The notes under the pieces were generated by a model. It saw only the letters and a list, made by a program, of their open reading frames with translations. It did not search any database and was not told where the DNA came from. The position numbers were made by a program, and so were the translations under genes. A DNA stretch of 64,000 nucleotides, from positions 496,001 through 560,000 of the forward strand of contig QANY01007421.1 in assembly GCA_003255025.1 (NCBI GenBank), read 5' to 3'. Position 1 is the stretch's first letter. Every line of letters starts with the position of its first letter. The stretch is from Datisca glomerata. Lineage: Eukaryota; Streptophyta; Magnoliopsida; Cucurbitales; Datiscaceae. Positions 1 to 11,434 of the stretch are shown piece after piece.

Positions 1-287
1 TTGAATATGACGCTTTATTTCATCAGAGGAAAGTAATTGACATGTTTCATGCTCTTTCCCAAGAGTATATATTTTTCAATAGTTTTTACATGATGCTGAG
101 GCTTGAAGGAAGCAACAGACCATGTTGATTTATAAATATTTTTATTGAGAATTTTAGATATATTCCATACCCTATGATCTACTTGATCATCTACTAATTC
201 AATATGTTCATCATTTATTATGTCAAGTATTTAGATAATTGTTGACTTGATACTACTAGAAGAATTACTCCTGAATAATCTACTCAT
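1..287 (-). pseudogene. Start of pararetrovirus-like movement-protein ORF, copy 2 (runs off window edge)
   Basis: Minus-strand reading from an ATG at 287-285 toward the window start. The reading has an in-frame stop after about 18 codons and at least one further frame disturbance, so it is a dead copy. The N-terminus is Ser-rich, followed by an acidic stretch and a short basic motif ending NIYKS. Further on there is a stretch like the start of the movement-protein domain of Caulimoviridae, read from memory of that family. It lies about 430 nt downstream (minus sense) of a tRNA-Met-type primer binding site, as in a pararetrovirus genome. Together these suggest an endogenous pararetrovirus remnant. 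The alternative is the leader and gag start of an unusual LTR element. Confidence 0.45.
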
Positions 288-664
288 TGTTCAACTAACT
301 AAATTATTCTTATTATTGAGAATTTCATACTGTATTTTTTATTACTAACCTTGTATTGACTTCTACAACCTCCTATTAGGCTTCACTCTTCTCCCTTTCG
401 CCTCTACAACCACCCTACCCTCAGGATTTACTTATCTAAGAGGTCTTACCTAGGTCCCTGAAGCTAACCAAATAGAAGCTGGTATGTCAGTCTCTGATAA
501 ATAGATTCCAGATTAGTTAAACAAATAATATAGGAAAATAATCAATTATAAGGATAACCAGCCACTTGGGTGGAGAGTGAATTAGATATAAGTAATTATT
601 CATGTAAGCAAATAAGTAAACAATAATATCAATAACCAGTCATAATAGGCAGTAAACTATTTAA

Positions 665-961
665 TTATGCAGAAACTGAAGTAGACAGTATATCAACGGA
701 ATTATCTCCACCAGGTTTGGCTCTGATACCAAAAGGTGCAGAATAAATAGTAATTAGAAAGGGGGTATTAAGATGCAAGAAGATAGAGAGTCTTGGCTTT
801 GATTTATAAATATTTTTATAGGGGATTTTAGGTATATTCCATACCTTATGATCTACTTGATCATCTGCTAATTCAATATGTTCATCATTTATTATGTCAG
901 GTATTGAGGTTATTGTTGACCTATTACTACTAGAAGAATTACTTCTAAATAATCTACTCAT
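665..961 (-). pseudogene. Duplicate copy of the same ORF start, fused to the primer-binding region
   Basis: A 98-codon minus-strand ORF. Its first ~57 codons (961 to about 790) match the ORF start at 287-120, including about 25 nt upstream of the ATG. After that the two copies diverge. This copy runs through an unrelated A/T-rich stretch and across the primer binding site at 731-718, then stops. The reading downstream of about 790 is therefore probably not native protein but a rearrangement joint. Partial tandem or permuted copies are typical of integrated pararetroviruses. The viral assignment is inference; the duplication is visible directly. Confidence 0.45.
718..731 (-). other. Primer binding site complementary to initiator tRNA-Met
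   Basis: Reading the minus strand, positions 731 to 718 are TGGTATCAGAGCCA, a 14-nt match to the complement of the plant initiator tRNA-Met 3' end. Plant Ty1/copia elements and Caulimoviridae both use this site to prime reverse transcription. There is no clear LTR ending next to it, and the movement-protein-like ORF starts about 430 nt downstream, which favours a pararetroviral origin. Confidence 0.6.
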
Positions 962-997
962 TGCTCAACTAACAAAATTATTCTTATTATTGAGATA

Positions 998-1410
998 ACT
1001 ACTTGAACCCTTCAAGTAGTCATTTTGATTCTCTCAGTCACTTATCCAGAGAGCATGTGACTACTTGAAAAGTTATAGTAGTTGTTTTTAACGACTTGAA
1101 CCCTTCAAGTATTTAATTTGATTCTTGCAGTCAGTTATCTAGGGCATGTGACTACTTGAAAGGTTCAAGTAATTTATTATGAATACTTGAACCCTTCAAG
1201 TAAATTGTTATGAATACTTGAACCCTTCACGTAGTTGATTTTATTGACTATCTGAAGTGTTAAGAACTGGTCTGACTATTTAAACCCTTCAAGTAATTGT
1301 TTTTTCTTGCATCAACAACCCAGACATCAGTGGTTACTTGAAGGATTCAAGTAGTTGTTCTGTCCAAATAGTTGATTTTTTATTCTATCATTACTCGAAT
1401 CATTACTTGA
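998..1410. repeat. Minisatellite built on a short palindrome
   Basis: Eight to nine copies of a palindrome with arms ACTACTTGAA and TTCAAGTAGT around a CCC spacer, at about 998, 1061, 1093, 1151, 1183, 1213, 1267, 1333 and 1390. The copy at 998-1020 is perfect, with 10-bp arms. Two of the intervals also share a longer unit (GATTCT...CAGTCA...TTATC...GCATGTG). No coding potential is seen. It sits directly upstream (minus sense) of the pararetrovirus-like ORF copy and may belong to that element. Confidence 0.8.
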
Positions 1411-1471
1411 ACCATTTTATGCGTGAAATAATAAGAGAAGAATGGGTACCAGTCTGCTCTCTTTGAAGAAG

Positions 1472-4400
1472 CACTACAAGAAAATGATCTTTTAGAGACC
1501 AACTTTTTAGCCACGAAAATAAATTCATGGGTAAAAGCTTATTTTAGCAGTCAACTTTTTAGTTGATCGTGAAAGGCTGAATATTTTACCGAGAAAAAAA
1601 AGGAGTGCACGCAAAAAATTTTATGGGTTCTTACCGACGAAATTTTAAATTCATTGTTAAAAATTTTGTTTTTACCGACCAATTAATTATTTGGCCGCTA
1701 AAGGTCTCTCTAAACAAAAAACATTAGGCTTCCCCTATTAATTCATTTCTCTACTTCCCCCTCAAGCCCTCGAAAAAGAGCTCATCCTCATCAATCGGTC
1801 TGACTCTGTTAGTCTCCGTGGATAAGATCCTCCACGACCGAGTTCATCCATGACAAAAGGATCCTCCTCAACTGAGTTTGTCCTCGACATAGAGCTCCTC
1901 CATCAATTGGTGCCTCCTCCTGGTACTTCTCTTCTCCTAAGATTTGTATTGAGTAATCTGAGATTACTAATTTTGCCGATTGTATTACTAAGTTGTGTAA
2001 CTTTTTTCCCAATTGCATGTGTAACTATCTTCTTGTTGTTCTAGGAAGAAAATGATGTAGCTCGCTTTATTGAGTGATTGTTCGACTCGGTTTATAGTCT
2101 GGATTGGGAGAGTTCGCTCGGGTTGAATTATAGCTTTGATTTTACAAATTTTAACACATGCCATGATTTTGTGATTTAAATTTTTGTAAAGTAATTTTTT
2201 ATTCTCATTTTTAAGGTGTTATATTTAGTCGTGGATATTCAATAGTTTGAGGGGTTGCATCATTTTCGATTATTCTTAATTCTGTACGATAGTTGTGTGA
2301 AACTTTTCTCCTCTTTTTTGTTTCTCCAATCTTTTATCTGAAACTATTCGATTTAATTACAAATTTGAAAATGAAAAGAAGAAAATTTTAAAAGTTTTAT
2401 TTGAGTTTCTATTTATTGCTTTTTAAACCTTTTCAATTTCTACTTTTCGCCATTGTTTTGCATGTGATTTTTTTACTTTTACGTTTATTTTCAGAACCCA
2501 AATTCGATTTACGCTTGAATCTATCATTTGAAATGGGTATTAATTAGTCAAGGGCTTCATAGAAAGAGGTAACATTCTGACAAAAACAATTGATGTTTGT
2601 ATATTGCCCTAAATGTTCAATTTCTTCTATGACTTGCGCCATTATTTTGCATGACTTTTGGGTTTTGCTTCACTCTATTGTTTTAATCTTAAAAAAATTC
2701 TTGGTGTGATTAGTGGTTTATGATGATGCTATAATATTGGGTTGTTCTCAGTTTTGCTTTATTCTCTTATTTTAATCATAAAAATAATTTCTTGGTTCCC
2801 ACTTTCTCTTATCATACTAAGACAATATAAATCATTTATGTTTTCTAATTTTAACTATCTTGCCACTAATATGTGCCTTTCGTTTGTATACATGTATTGA
2901 ATGTATCTATTTTGTCCCAATATAATTTATCAGTCTATTCGAGGTTTTACTGAATCATCAATATCATTGGAATTTACAAAGAAGTGGCCTCTCTATTTGA
3001 GTACAAAGAACATTATTCTTAAGAAATATGATGGCAGGTGATATTTGGTTTTCTAGTTTATTAGCTTCTAGCTGTAATATTCTTTTTTGCTTGAGACCTT
3101 AATCATATCATATAGTGCAGCAATATTAGTATGAACTGAGAAGTCCTAGAAGCAAAAATAGTTGTATAACTACCGTATATCTACTGCAGGTTCAAAGATA
3201 TATTTCATGAGGTATATGAGGAGAAGTGGAAGCAAAAGTTTAAAGAACACTCAATATGGTTTGTGTTGTTCATCATATTGGCTAATTGATGATATGGTCG
3301 CTTATGCTATCAGAAGCGAAGGTGGATATGTGTGGGCTTGCAAAAATTATGACGGAGATGTCCAGAATGATTTACTTGCACGAGGTGCTATCATTTATTT
3401 ATATTCACTTTCTGTGATTTGCTATTATTCAGTTCTTCTTCTTTTTCCTCTATGATTGTTAACTTGTCCTAGAATCTGTCAAAGTAAAACAAGCTTTGAA
3501 TTAGGATTACATTGGTTGCTTTTAAGTTTAGTAGCATGGGTTTTCTTCTTCATTGAATTGCAAGTGTAGGTCTTAATTGCATATTTATCTAGAGTTATCC
3601 AAAAACCACCTACCCTCCAGAACCTTGTATAGGTAGAGTTATAAATCTTGAAATATGAAATTGGAGGTCTATACTGACTCTTGGTGATTGTTAAAATGAA
3701 TGATAATTCTACTTAGACATTTTCTAAATGCTCTTTTTTTTACATGTTATGATTTCTTTCCATCTTTTCATGGATTCTGAATGGTTGTTCAACTTTGCAG
3801 GATTTGGATCGTTGGGCCTCATGACTTCTGTATTGGTTTTTATCTAACAAAATTATGTTTCTTTCCATAAATATATTTGTGTGCACTTTAAGATTTTTAT
3901 CTTTTTAAGCGTTCTATAAATTTTAAAGCATCAAGTTTTTGGAAAGGTAGACTGTGTTGTTCAGTTCTTCTTCGATCATTAGTTGTCATTGTAATGGCTT
4001 GGATACTTTACTGACACCAGCTAGCAGAAGCTCGGGCATGAGAACTTTCATGAGTCTAATTTCGAGGGTAACCTGGTGTATCTTAGCTTGTTGGTGGAGT
4101 AACTTCACTCCTCCCGTGTCTCAAATCTTCTTTAGTTTATGTTTTAATTATTTTCTACGGCCTGCTTTTAGGTATTGATATATGAATTTTAGATATATTT
4201 TCATATGCCATTATTGTTAGATTCCAGGAATAATTATTTTCACCCTTTTTCCTACATTTCCTTTAGCTTCTTATTTTTTTCAGTTTTAATTCCCTGTTGT
4301 GACTCCCTTTGATTTAATTCTTTTGCTAGTTTCATGTGTTTCCCTAGGTATGGTTGCCTCTGTCATCTTCAAACTACATTTATTTTGATTTTCAACTTGT

Positions 4401-5110
4401 CTTTCTAAATTTGTGAATATTTAGATGTGGGAGATCCCTTGACTACTGAAGAGCTAGAAGAAAATGAGTGCTTTTAGCAGATGTAAGTATTGATACTACA
4501 AATATGACATTTAGTAAAACCCTGTTCTTGTTGTTTCTCTGCTTGATTTCTTGGAGCTTGTGACAATTTCTGATTAATGTAGTGGTATATAATTTCTTTT
4601 TGTTTTGATTGTTTTGTTTTAACTCCATTCCATTTGGTTTTTAGCCAGTTATGCTGGAATGAGCGTTGTGATAATCTACGTCTTCCATTACGCGAGTTGA
4701 TCTTGCTTTTGTATTGATCGATTTAATTTGTTTTTTTAAAGTGATTGAGTTTCTAGGCTGCGTTCCTTTGCTACATAGGCTGCCTAGTACATATGTCAAG
4801 AAGATCTCTAAAGTTGTTGTTAAGCATTATGGTAAGTTTAAACTTTCAATACTGACTGCCACTTTCATTTGGTAAGCAATTTACAGTTTCCTTCTTCTCA
4901 TTTTCTTAACAAAACTAATGCACTGATAAAAACCTAAACGACACAGGTCGGCAATGTCGTCGATAATTTCTTTTTTCGCGAAAAACTTTTCGCAACCAGT
5001 TTTTTGTCACAAAAGGGTTTTCGCGACGGATATTTTTTTTACCGAAAGAGCCTTTCGCGACCAGTTTTTTTTGTCAATAAAGGCTAACGCGACGAGATCC
5101 AAAAATTCAT
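1472..5110. mobile_element. CACTA-type transposon remnant with captured host exons (right end not found)
   Basis: The left terminus begins CACTACAAGAAAATGATC, the standard plant CACTA (CMC/En-Spm) end, after the flanking triplet AAG. About 200 bp of subterminal DNA follows with repeated CCGACGAA / CCGACCA / GCCGCTAAAG motifs, as in CACTA subterminal regions. Another block of TTTCGCGACC/GG-type repeats lies at 4945-5110 and may be the opposite subterminal region. No matching CTTGTAGTG end was found nearby, so the right end is probably deleted. No transposase was recognised. The interior holds NADP-isocitrate dehydrogenase exons (2934-3838). A further exon-like block at 4758-4831, bounded by AG and GTAAG, was not identified. 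Confidence 0.6.
2934..3838 (+). pseudogene. Captured fragment of a NADP-dependent isocitrate dehydrogenase gene (three exons)
   Basis: Three consecutive exons with intact-looking splice borders are visible. Exon a (2934-3037) encodes [19 protein letters not shown], after a degraded start. Exon b (3190-3384) encodes [17 protein letters not shown], then, after a frameshift, [10 protein letters not shown] and [16 protein letters not shown]. Exon c (3801-about 3838) encodes GFGSLGLMTSVLV. This is the clear order of plant NADP-ICDH, which oxidises isocitrate to 2-oxoglutarate. The residues normally linking IWYEH to RLIDD are replaced by about ten extra bases, so no protein can be made. Upstream and downstream ICDH exons are absent. 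Introns are retained, so the copy came from genomic DNA, as expected for CACTA capture rather than retroposition. Confidence 0.88.
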
Positions 5111-5141
5111 CTCGAAAGACTTTTGTTGACGAAGCAAAAGT

Positions 5142-5546
5142 GACGAAGAAGAAGAAGAATGAGGAGGAGGAGAAGGAGGAGGAGGAGGATGAGCAGGAGG
5201 AGCAGGAGGAGCAGGAGGAGGAGCAGAATGAGGAGAAGAATGAGAAGGAGAAGAAGAAGGAGGAGGAGGAGGAGGAGGAGGAGGAGGAGGAGGATGAGGA
5301 GGAGCAGAAGGAGGAGGAGAATGAGGAGGTGAATGAGGAGGTGAAGGAGGAGGAAAAGGAGGATAAGGAGGAGAATGAGAAGAAGGAGGAGAAGGAGAAG
5401 AAGGAGAAGGAGAAGGAGGAGATGGAGAAGAATGAGGAGGAGAAGAAGGAGAAGGAGGAGGAGAAGGAGACGAATGAGGAGGAGGAGGAGGAGGAGGAGA
5501 AGAATGAGAAGGAGAAGACGAAGAAAAAGAAGCGGGAAAGGAGAGT
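5142..5546 (+). repeat. 400-bp purine-rich GAG/GAA triplet tract
   Basis: The plus strand is almost pure purine, with GAG, GAA and GGA triplets and only scattered T and C. Both strands give long open frames here: a Glu/Lys-rich reading of 209 codons on plus and a Leu-rich one on minus. These are by-products of the triplet repeat and have no recognisable domain. The tract could form triplex (H-) DNA. Confidence 0.9.
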
Positions 5547-5919
5547 TAAGAGTGGGGGAGTGGGTATTTGTCAATCTTGGTGATTTGATTTTTGTATGGA
5601 GAATGGAAAGAAATGATGAGGAAAGAGAGAATTGTAATTGGTTAATGTTGATTGTGGTGGGTTAGATATATAAAATTCTGAGTTTTAAGAAAATGATATA
5701 TATTTCTTTCGCCAAAATAAAAATGGAGCATTTATCCAAATAACCCTGCCAAAACCTATCCCCTTCCTCGTGTTATTATTTAATTTAAAATTTACTTATT
5801 ATTATTATAATTATTTTCTAACCCTAGTCAACGTAGTGGTATGGAACCACTCTCCTCATATGTAGGCAACCACTTCCCCTATCTATGGAGAGTGGTTAGT
5901 TCCTTTCAACTAGATAATA
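5547..5919. other. Noncoding stretch
   Basis: AT-rich sequence between the purine tract and the LTR-like repeat. A small inverted pair (GGAACCACTCTCC near 5847 and GGAGAGTGGTT near 5887) can form a hairpin. No gene is seen. Confidence 0.5.
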
Positions 5920-6322
5920 TAGTTAGAGACTTATATAACAAATAACGGGCAACTAAAAACGTGTAGAGGAGATAGAAAAATAATGGAGGAGCCCTTGAGT
6001 CTAATTTAGTTTTGGTTTTGACTTTGATTTTAGAAGTATAATTTTCCCCATATTTTTATGCTTCAACCATTACGAGCAATTGTGGGTTCGTGAGAGATTC
6101 TTAGCTGCATTCAAAGACTTCTGGAGGATCGTTATATCTTGAGAATGGAACGTCGAATGACTCATTGCAGTGAGAGCGTATCTTCTCTTATGACAGCGCT
6201 ATGCATGACTCAATTCAAATTTATAGGTTTTTATAAATCTTACTTTATTTATTATTAGTTATTTTTATTTATTGTTGTTTGATTTGTATATTTAAGAGTA
6301 GAATTCTTCATTTCTTTCTAAC
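5920..6322. repeat. LTR-like repeat, left copy
   Basis: This 403-bp block recurs in the same orientation at 23501-23903, also 403 bp, with scattered substitutions. Its ends are near-inverted (GTTAGAGA at the start, TTTCTAAC at the end), and the right copy finishes TCTAACA, so an ancestral TGTTAGA...TCTAACA LTR is likely. I found no primer binding site or polypurine tract beside either copy. They may be the two LTRs of one element later split by other insertions, or two separate solo LTRs. Confidence 0.55.
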
Positions 6323-7987
6323 CATCTAAGAGAATATTTGGAATCTATATGTTAAATAGTGAATGGAGTTTCGATGAAATGGAAAAGACGTTTTGTTTTC
6401 TTCTTTCATTTTGACACTGCATTAAAACTTCCATGAATGGAGAGACATCCAACTAAACTCACTGCAATTTTTTTATTACTGATATTAGTTTTCATAATAT
6501 TGTTAATAATGTGATATGTGTTTTGATCCGTTCGTGGTTGATTGGATGATACTGACTAGCATGATAAATATTCAAACTTATTGAATCTAACTCTCCTTAA
6601 GTTTAGTTATATATGGTGTAGCGGTTAAAAAATATATATGACTATGAATAAATTACTGTAAAGTATTTTGACCCACAATATAAGTTTATAAACCCAAAAT
6701 TGAGTACCCAATGTGGTTTTAATTACCCTTTCGAAAAACTATCTTACACGTGCTAAGAAAAAATTGCATATACAAATATTTCTAAATAGAGTAATATTTA
6801 ACTGGGACTATATGACTACTCATTGTTATATAAAAATAATAATTAATAAAGCTTGCAGTGCGGGTATATATTATCATGTGAAATTATAGATAAATTTATT
6901 ATCTACGTGAAATTGGGTCTATGCTTCTTATTAGAATTTTCATGCTTTGTGCACATACAGATTACATTAGTGATATTTTATACTTCACTATAGTTTCTGA
7001 GTTTACTGAATCTTGAGTAGCTATGCCAATCAAGTCATAATGAAGTAAATTTTTTACGACTTCGATGAATTTAAATCAGGCGTATCTAAAGATCTGTCAT
7101 CAAATAATTGATAGATGCATTTTCATTTAACTGAGAATTAGAAGTTGTATTGGGTTATTGATACTCTGAATAAGCATAAATTATGTCGAGTATATTGTAG
7201 CATATGAACGATTTGATTTTTGAAATTCTATTTGTAAAATTTCGTTTAGTGTAGTGAATATCAGTTAAATCTTTGATATGGTTCAGAGTATATGATGATT
7301 GTATCGTAGTTATGAATAGAGTTCATACTTGTAGTGATACAAAAATTGCCCAGATAGGTGCTAACATAATTTTTCATATTCTTGTTGGGTTTTTATTAGA
7401 GGATATCGGCTCTAAAACTCATGCTTTTATCCTATTAAAAAAATTATATGTATACGTGGTTGATTACATTTGTCAAAATTGAATGGAATTGATTTATTGT
7501 GGGGTTAATTTGGCTACTATGACTTGATTGTTTGTACATTCAACGTAATTAATTAATTTTTATTCTCTGTCAATCTTGATAATATATGTGATATATGTTT
7601 GACCACATCATATTATAAAATTGACGTTGTATTTTGTGGTGACACATAAACGATCAAAATAGCCTCAGATGTGAAGTCCTCTAATATTTGTTGGGTTGTT
7701 AATTTATTAGAATGTGCTGTGATCATAAATTTTAAGTCGCACATACATGTGTCTATTAACTATGAAGTTGGGTATAACTTTTGCCATTGATAATGTTGTA
7801 TTAATCTTGTGACGACTCTAAAAGTATAATGTGCTATGTATTGAATTTTATATTATGAGCATATAGATTATGTTCAGATAAAATCTATTATTCAAGTTTT
7901 CAGATTGTTTTGCAAATTCTTGAAATGACACAAGATGTATTTTTGTTTTGTATTAAATGACTATGGGGGCTATATGTTAATTTAATC

Positions 7988-8023
<36 letters not shown>

Positions 8024-9462
8024 NCTATATGTTAAGTATTATAACTGATATTAATGATCTTTCGATCAATTTCTCATATACAGAGAAGTAGTAAATTGAT
8101 GTGGAGTTATGATCATATTATGTTGTGCCTTTTCCAATTTTCATATTGTGTATGGAATTAGCCACGTTTATTAAAAAGGGTCATGAAGAATGACTAGAAG
8201 TGATAACTAGAAGTGATAATTTTCATATTTATGTGACTCTCTATTTATAAATTAAGAAGATGAAAGTAAGCAGCTATTCATATTGTGGAACTGAAGTTAT
8301 TTAGTTCATATATATATATATATATATATTCTTTGAAGTTTTGAAGCTAAGTATGAGCATATAAATCATATGTGGTCTTCACTAAAAATACTTATATTAT
8401 TATTCAAGTTTGAAAGCTATCTTTAGCATATTACTAATTAATTGTTTAATGTTATATCCATGCATGAACAACTTTTTCATAATTTAAAAAAAATGCTTGT
8501 GCCTCAATTAGTTTGTGAATTTCATTATCATATTTGTGCATTATTGGACAAAAACTTATCTAATTGGTTTTTATTTTGAAAGAAGTTCAAACTCTATTCT
8601 ATTTAAATGAGATGTTGATTAAAAAATGGTACATTCCATGTATTTGTATATTGGAGGAACTTGGCAATATGCTAAGAAGGATAAATAAAAATGCAAAAGA
8701 AAATGTTGGGGGTGAAAGACTCCATGTAAATAATAATTTTTAGTGCAAAGTGATAGCTGAATTATGTTTAGGTTTTTCTTAATGACATATATGTATTCAA
8801 TGAAGGTTTACACAACTAAAGTTTATTTTAAATTATTTTTTCTTACTCATATTTATAAAATTTTGCGATATTAAATAATAACGTTACAAATATAAGAAAA
8901 TTATATTTTCATTAGATACAATGAATCAAAGTGATAATTATATTTGATGATTTATAATTTACTCTTATTTATTTCTTGTTGAGTTTTTACCAAAAGTTTT
9001 TTGGATAATTACTTAATTAAGTATCAAAGTTAAAAAGCAGTGAAAGAAAAAGACAATCTCCATTTAATTTGTTGGAATGGTTGGGTACAGACAAAGTATG
9101 CTTTCTATATTTTATTTTAATGCCTAGAGTTATTTGATCTTAAAATTTCAGTCTTATGATGTAAAATGAGACACATCATTAAAGTGTACTAATATCATGC
9201 TATTGAGATTTGACTTCTAATATACATATATGCATGTTAGGTATACTAAATGGATAGAAATTGATCATTGAGTGTATGTAACACATAAGTTGATATATAT
9301 GTACAATAACATCCAAGAATATATGCAATTGTTTGTGTTTTGTAAAGTGCAAACTCAAGTTGATATAATAATATGTTACTTACTTGAATCTAATAGTTGT
9401 GAGAAGTTATAACGTTCTAAAGTATTAGAGTCGCATTGGTGTTATGAGAAGATAGAGTCATA
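6323..9462. other. AT-rich noncoding region with dinucleotide repeats
   Basis: No gene or recognisable domain on either strand. It contains an (AT)n run at about 7991-8030 interrupted by an unresolved base at 8024, and a (TA)n run at about 8309-8329. If the flanking LTR-like repeats belong together, this is decayed internal sequence of that element. Confidence 0.5.
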
Positions 9463-9470
9463 AAATAATT
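9463..9470. repeat. Target-site duplication of foldback element (left)
   Basis: AAATAATT, identical to 10868-10875 on the other side of the element. Confidence 0.8.
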
Positions 9471-10867
9471 GGGTTAATATCATAGAACTCTCTGCGATTT
9501 GTTTCAAAATCAACTTACCCTTTTAAACTAATTTTTCTTCCTAATTGGTTTTCCAACTTTCTTCATCTATCAATTTACCTCCCATAACCGTTAAATGACT
9601 ATTAAATTGTCACATGCACGGCACATGCTTAATTTTTTTTTAATTTTACATATTTCTTCAATCTTATCAGATACATATCTCCCATGTTTTTTAATCCAAA
9701 AACCAGCCACAAATTGTATCTCCCTCTTCAATGATTTGTTAAAATTTTGACAAACTCTCCTCTAGTTTGACTAACGATTCGGGTTTAGTCACCTGCAGGT
9801 TCGGTTTCATTTTTATTAAACATATTTTGTCTCCTTCATGAATAAATATTACTATATTTTCTAAACCCGAACCGTTACTATTTTTTCTAAACTCGAACCG
9901 TTGTTATTTTTTCTAAAATCATCCTGTTATTATTTTTATCATAATTTTTCTCCAACATCAATAAATGTTGTTATTATTTTCTAAACCCGAACCGTTACTA
10001 TTTTTTCTAAACCTTAACAGCTGGTATTTTTCTAAACCCGAACTGTTGCTATTTTTTATCAATCATATTTATTTTTCTCTAACATCAATAAATGTTGCTG
10101 TTTTTTCTAAACCTAAACCGTTGCTATTTTTTCTAAACCTGAACCGTTGTTATTTATCAATGGTCTGGGTTTAGAAAAAAATAGCAACCTTTATTCATGT
10201 TGGAGAAAAATGAATATGATTGATAAAAAATAGCTACTGTTTGGGATTTAAAAAAATAACAACGGTTCAGGTTTAGAATAAACAGAAACATTTATTCATG
10301 TTGGACAAAAATAAATATGATTGATAAAAAACAACAACCATTCGGGTTTAGGAAAAATAGCAATGGTTCAAGTTTAGAAAAAATAGCAACATTTATTCAT
10401 GTTGGAGAAAAATAAATATGAGTGATAAAAAGTAGTAATTGTTCAGGTTTAGAAAAACTAACAACGGTTCATGTTAGAATAAATAGCAACATTTATTCAT
10501 GAAGGAGAAAAAAATATGATTGATAAAACTAAAACAGAACCTGCAGGAGACAAAACCTGAACAGTTACTGAAACTAGAGGAGAATTTGTCAAAATTTTAT
10601 TAAATCATTGAAGAAGGAGATGCAATTTGTGACTGGTTTTTGGATGGAAAAACATGGAATATTGATAGCTTATAAGGTTGAAGAAATGGGTAAAATTAGA
10701 GAAAAAATAGGCACGTGCCGTGTATGTGATAATTTAACAGACATTTAACGGTCAAGTAGGTAAATTGATAGATGGAGAAAGTTGGAGGATCAATTAGGAA
10801 GAAAAATTAGTTTAGGGGGTTAAGTTGATTTTGAGGTAAAATGTAGGGGGTCATATGATATTAACCC
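9471..10867. mobile_element. Foldback DNA transposon with ~0.6-kb inverted arms
   Basis: The element begins GGGTTAATATCATA and ends TATGATATTAACCC. It is flanked by a perfect 8-bp direct repeat AAATAATT (9463-9470 and 10868-10875), read as the target-site duplication. The inverted arms extend inward for several hundred bases, for example CAAAATCAACTT near 9510 against AAGTTGATTTTG near 10830. The centre consists of many copies of a TTTTCTAAACCCGAACCGTT-type unit, in one orientation on the left half and the other on the right. The 8-bp duplication fits hAT-like or short Mutator-like families; the long arms are MULE/foldback-like. No transposase is present, so it is non-autonomous. The 69-codon open frame at 9965-10174 is just the repeat read through. 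Confidence 0.85.
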
Positions 10868-10961
10868 AAATAATTTTGATGGTCAATATATATGTGCACA
10901 TGTATATTATTTATCCATGGTACATATGTGAAATGTGGGGTGTAAAATTTGATAATATTAT

Positions 10962-11434
10962 TGTAGAGGATCTTTTCCTTAGAAAAATTATGACAATAAT
11001 ATGAAAGAAGGGAGAAAATAATGCTCTTGGTAAAAATTTGCTAGGTTTGTATTATTTTTCTTTGTTTACATTGAGCCTGTATTTATAGCCTTCTACAAAA
11101 TATTAGTAAATTAATCTAAGGAGAGAAATTCCCTCCATCTTCTTGAAAACCGCTACACGTCCTCTATATTTTTGGTAATAGCCAGGGCCATGTTCGTGGG
11201 ATCATTTCCATGTTTGTGAGATTTTTCCCAAACGTGGTCTCAAATCAAGCTTATTTCCCGTAACTACCACATTGGTTGGGTTTCCGTATAATTGTCGAAC
11301 TGATCATGGTCATTTGATCTCTTCCACGGCTTTGATCATTTCCTTCCCGTTCTGCCACGGTGTTGATCCCCTCGTTCTCTCTTGGTTGGTTCTCCCTTAT
11401 ATACGTGGCATGTTGGGTGTTTTATGTCTTCTCA
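10962..11434 (-). repeat. 3' LTR of the Tat-type element
   Basis: It aligns along its whole length with 22316-22793, with many substitutions. On the plus strand it starts TGTAGAGGATC and ends CTTCTCA, giving TG...CA termini. Just inside, in minus sense, a purine run AATGAGGGCAAA is the likely polypurine tract. Confidence 0.85.

Noticed and set aside
4954..5583. 209-codon Glu/Lys-rich open frame (and 155-codon Leu-rich frame on the other strand)
   Set aside because: Entirely explained by the GAG/GAA triplet tract plus CACTA subterminal repeats; no domain, and both strands are open for the same compositional reason.
7329..7337. CTTGTAGTG as the right end of the CACTA element starting at 1472
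   Set aside because: Only nine bases match the inverted terminus; the following bases and the flanking triplet (ATA against AAG) do not fit, and an LTR-like repeat lies between.
9965..10174. 69-codon open frame
   Set aside because: Translation of the foldback element's repeat unit (repeated FSKPEPLLFF-type blocks).
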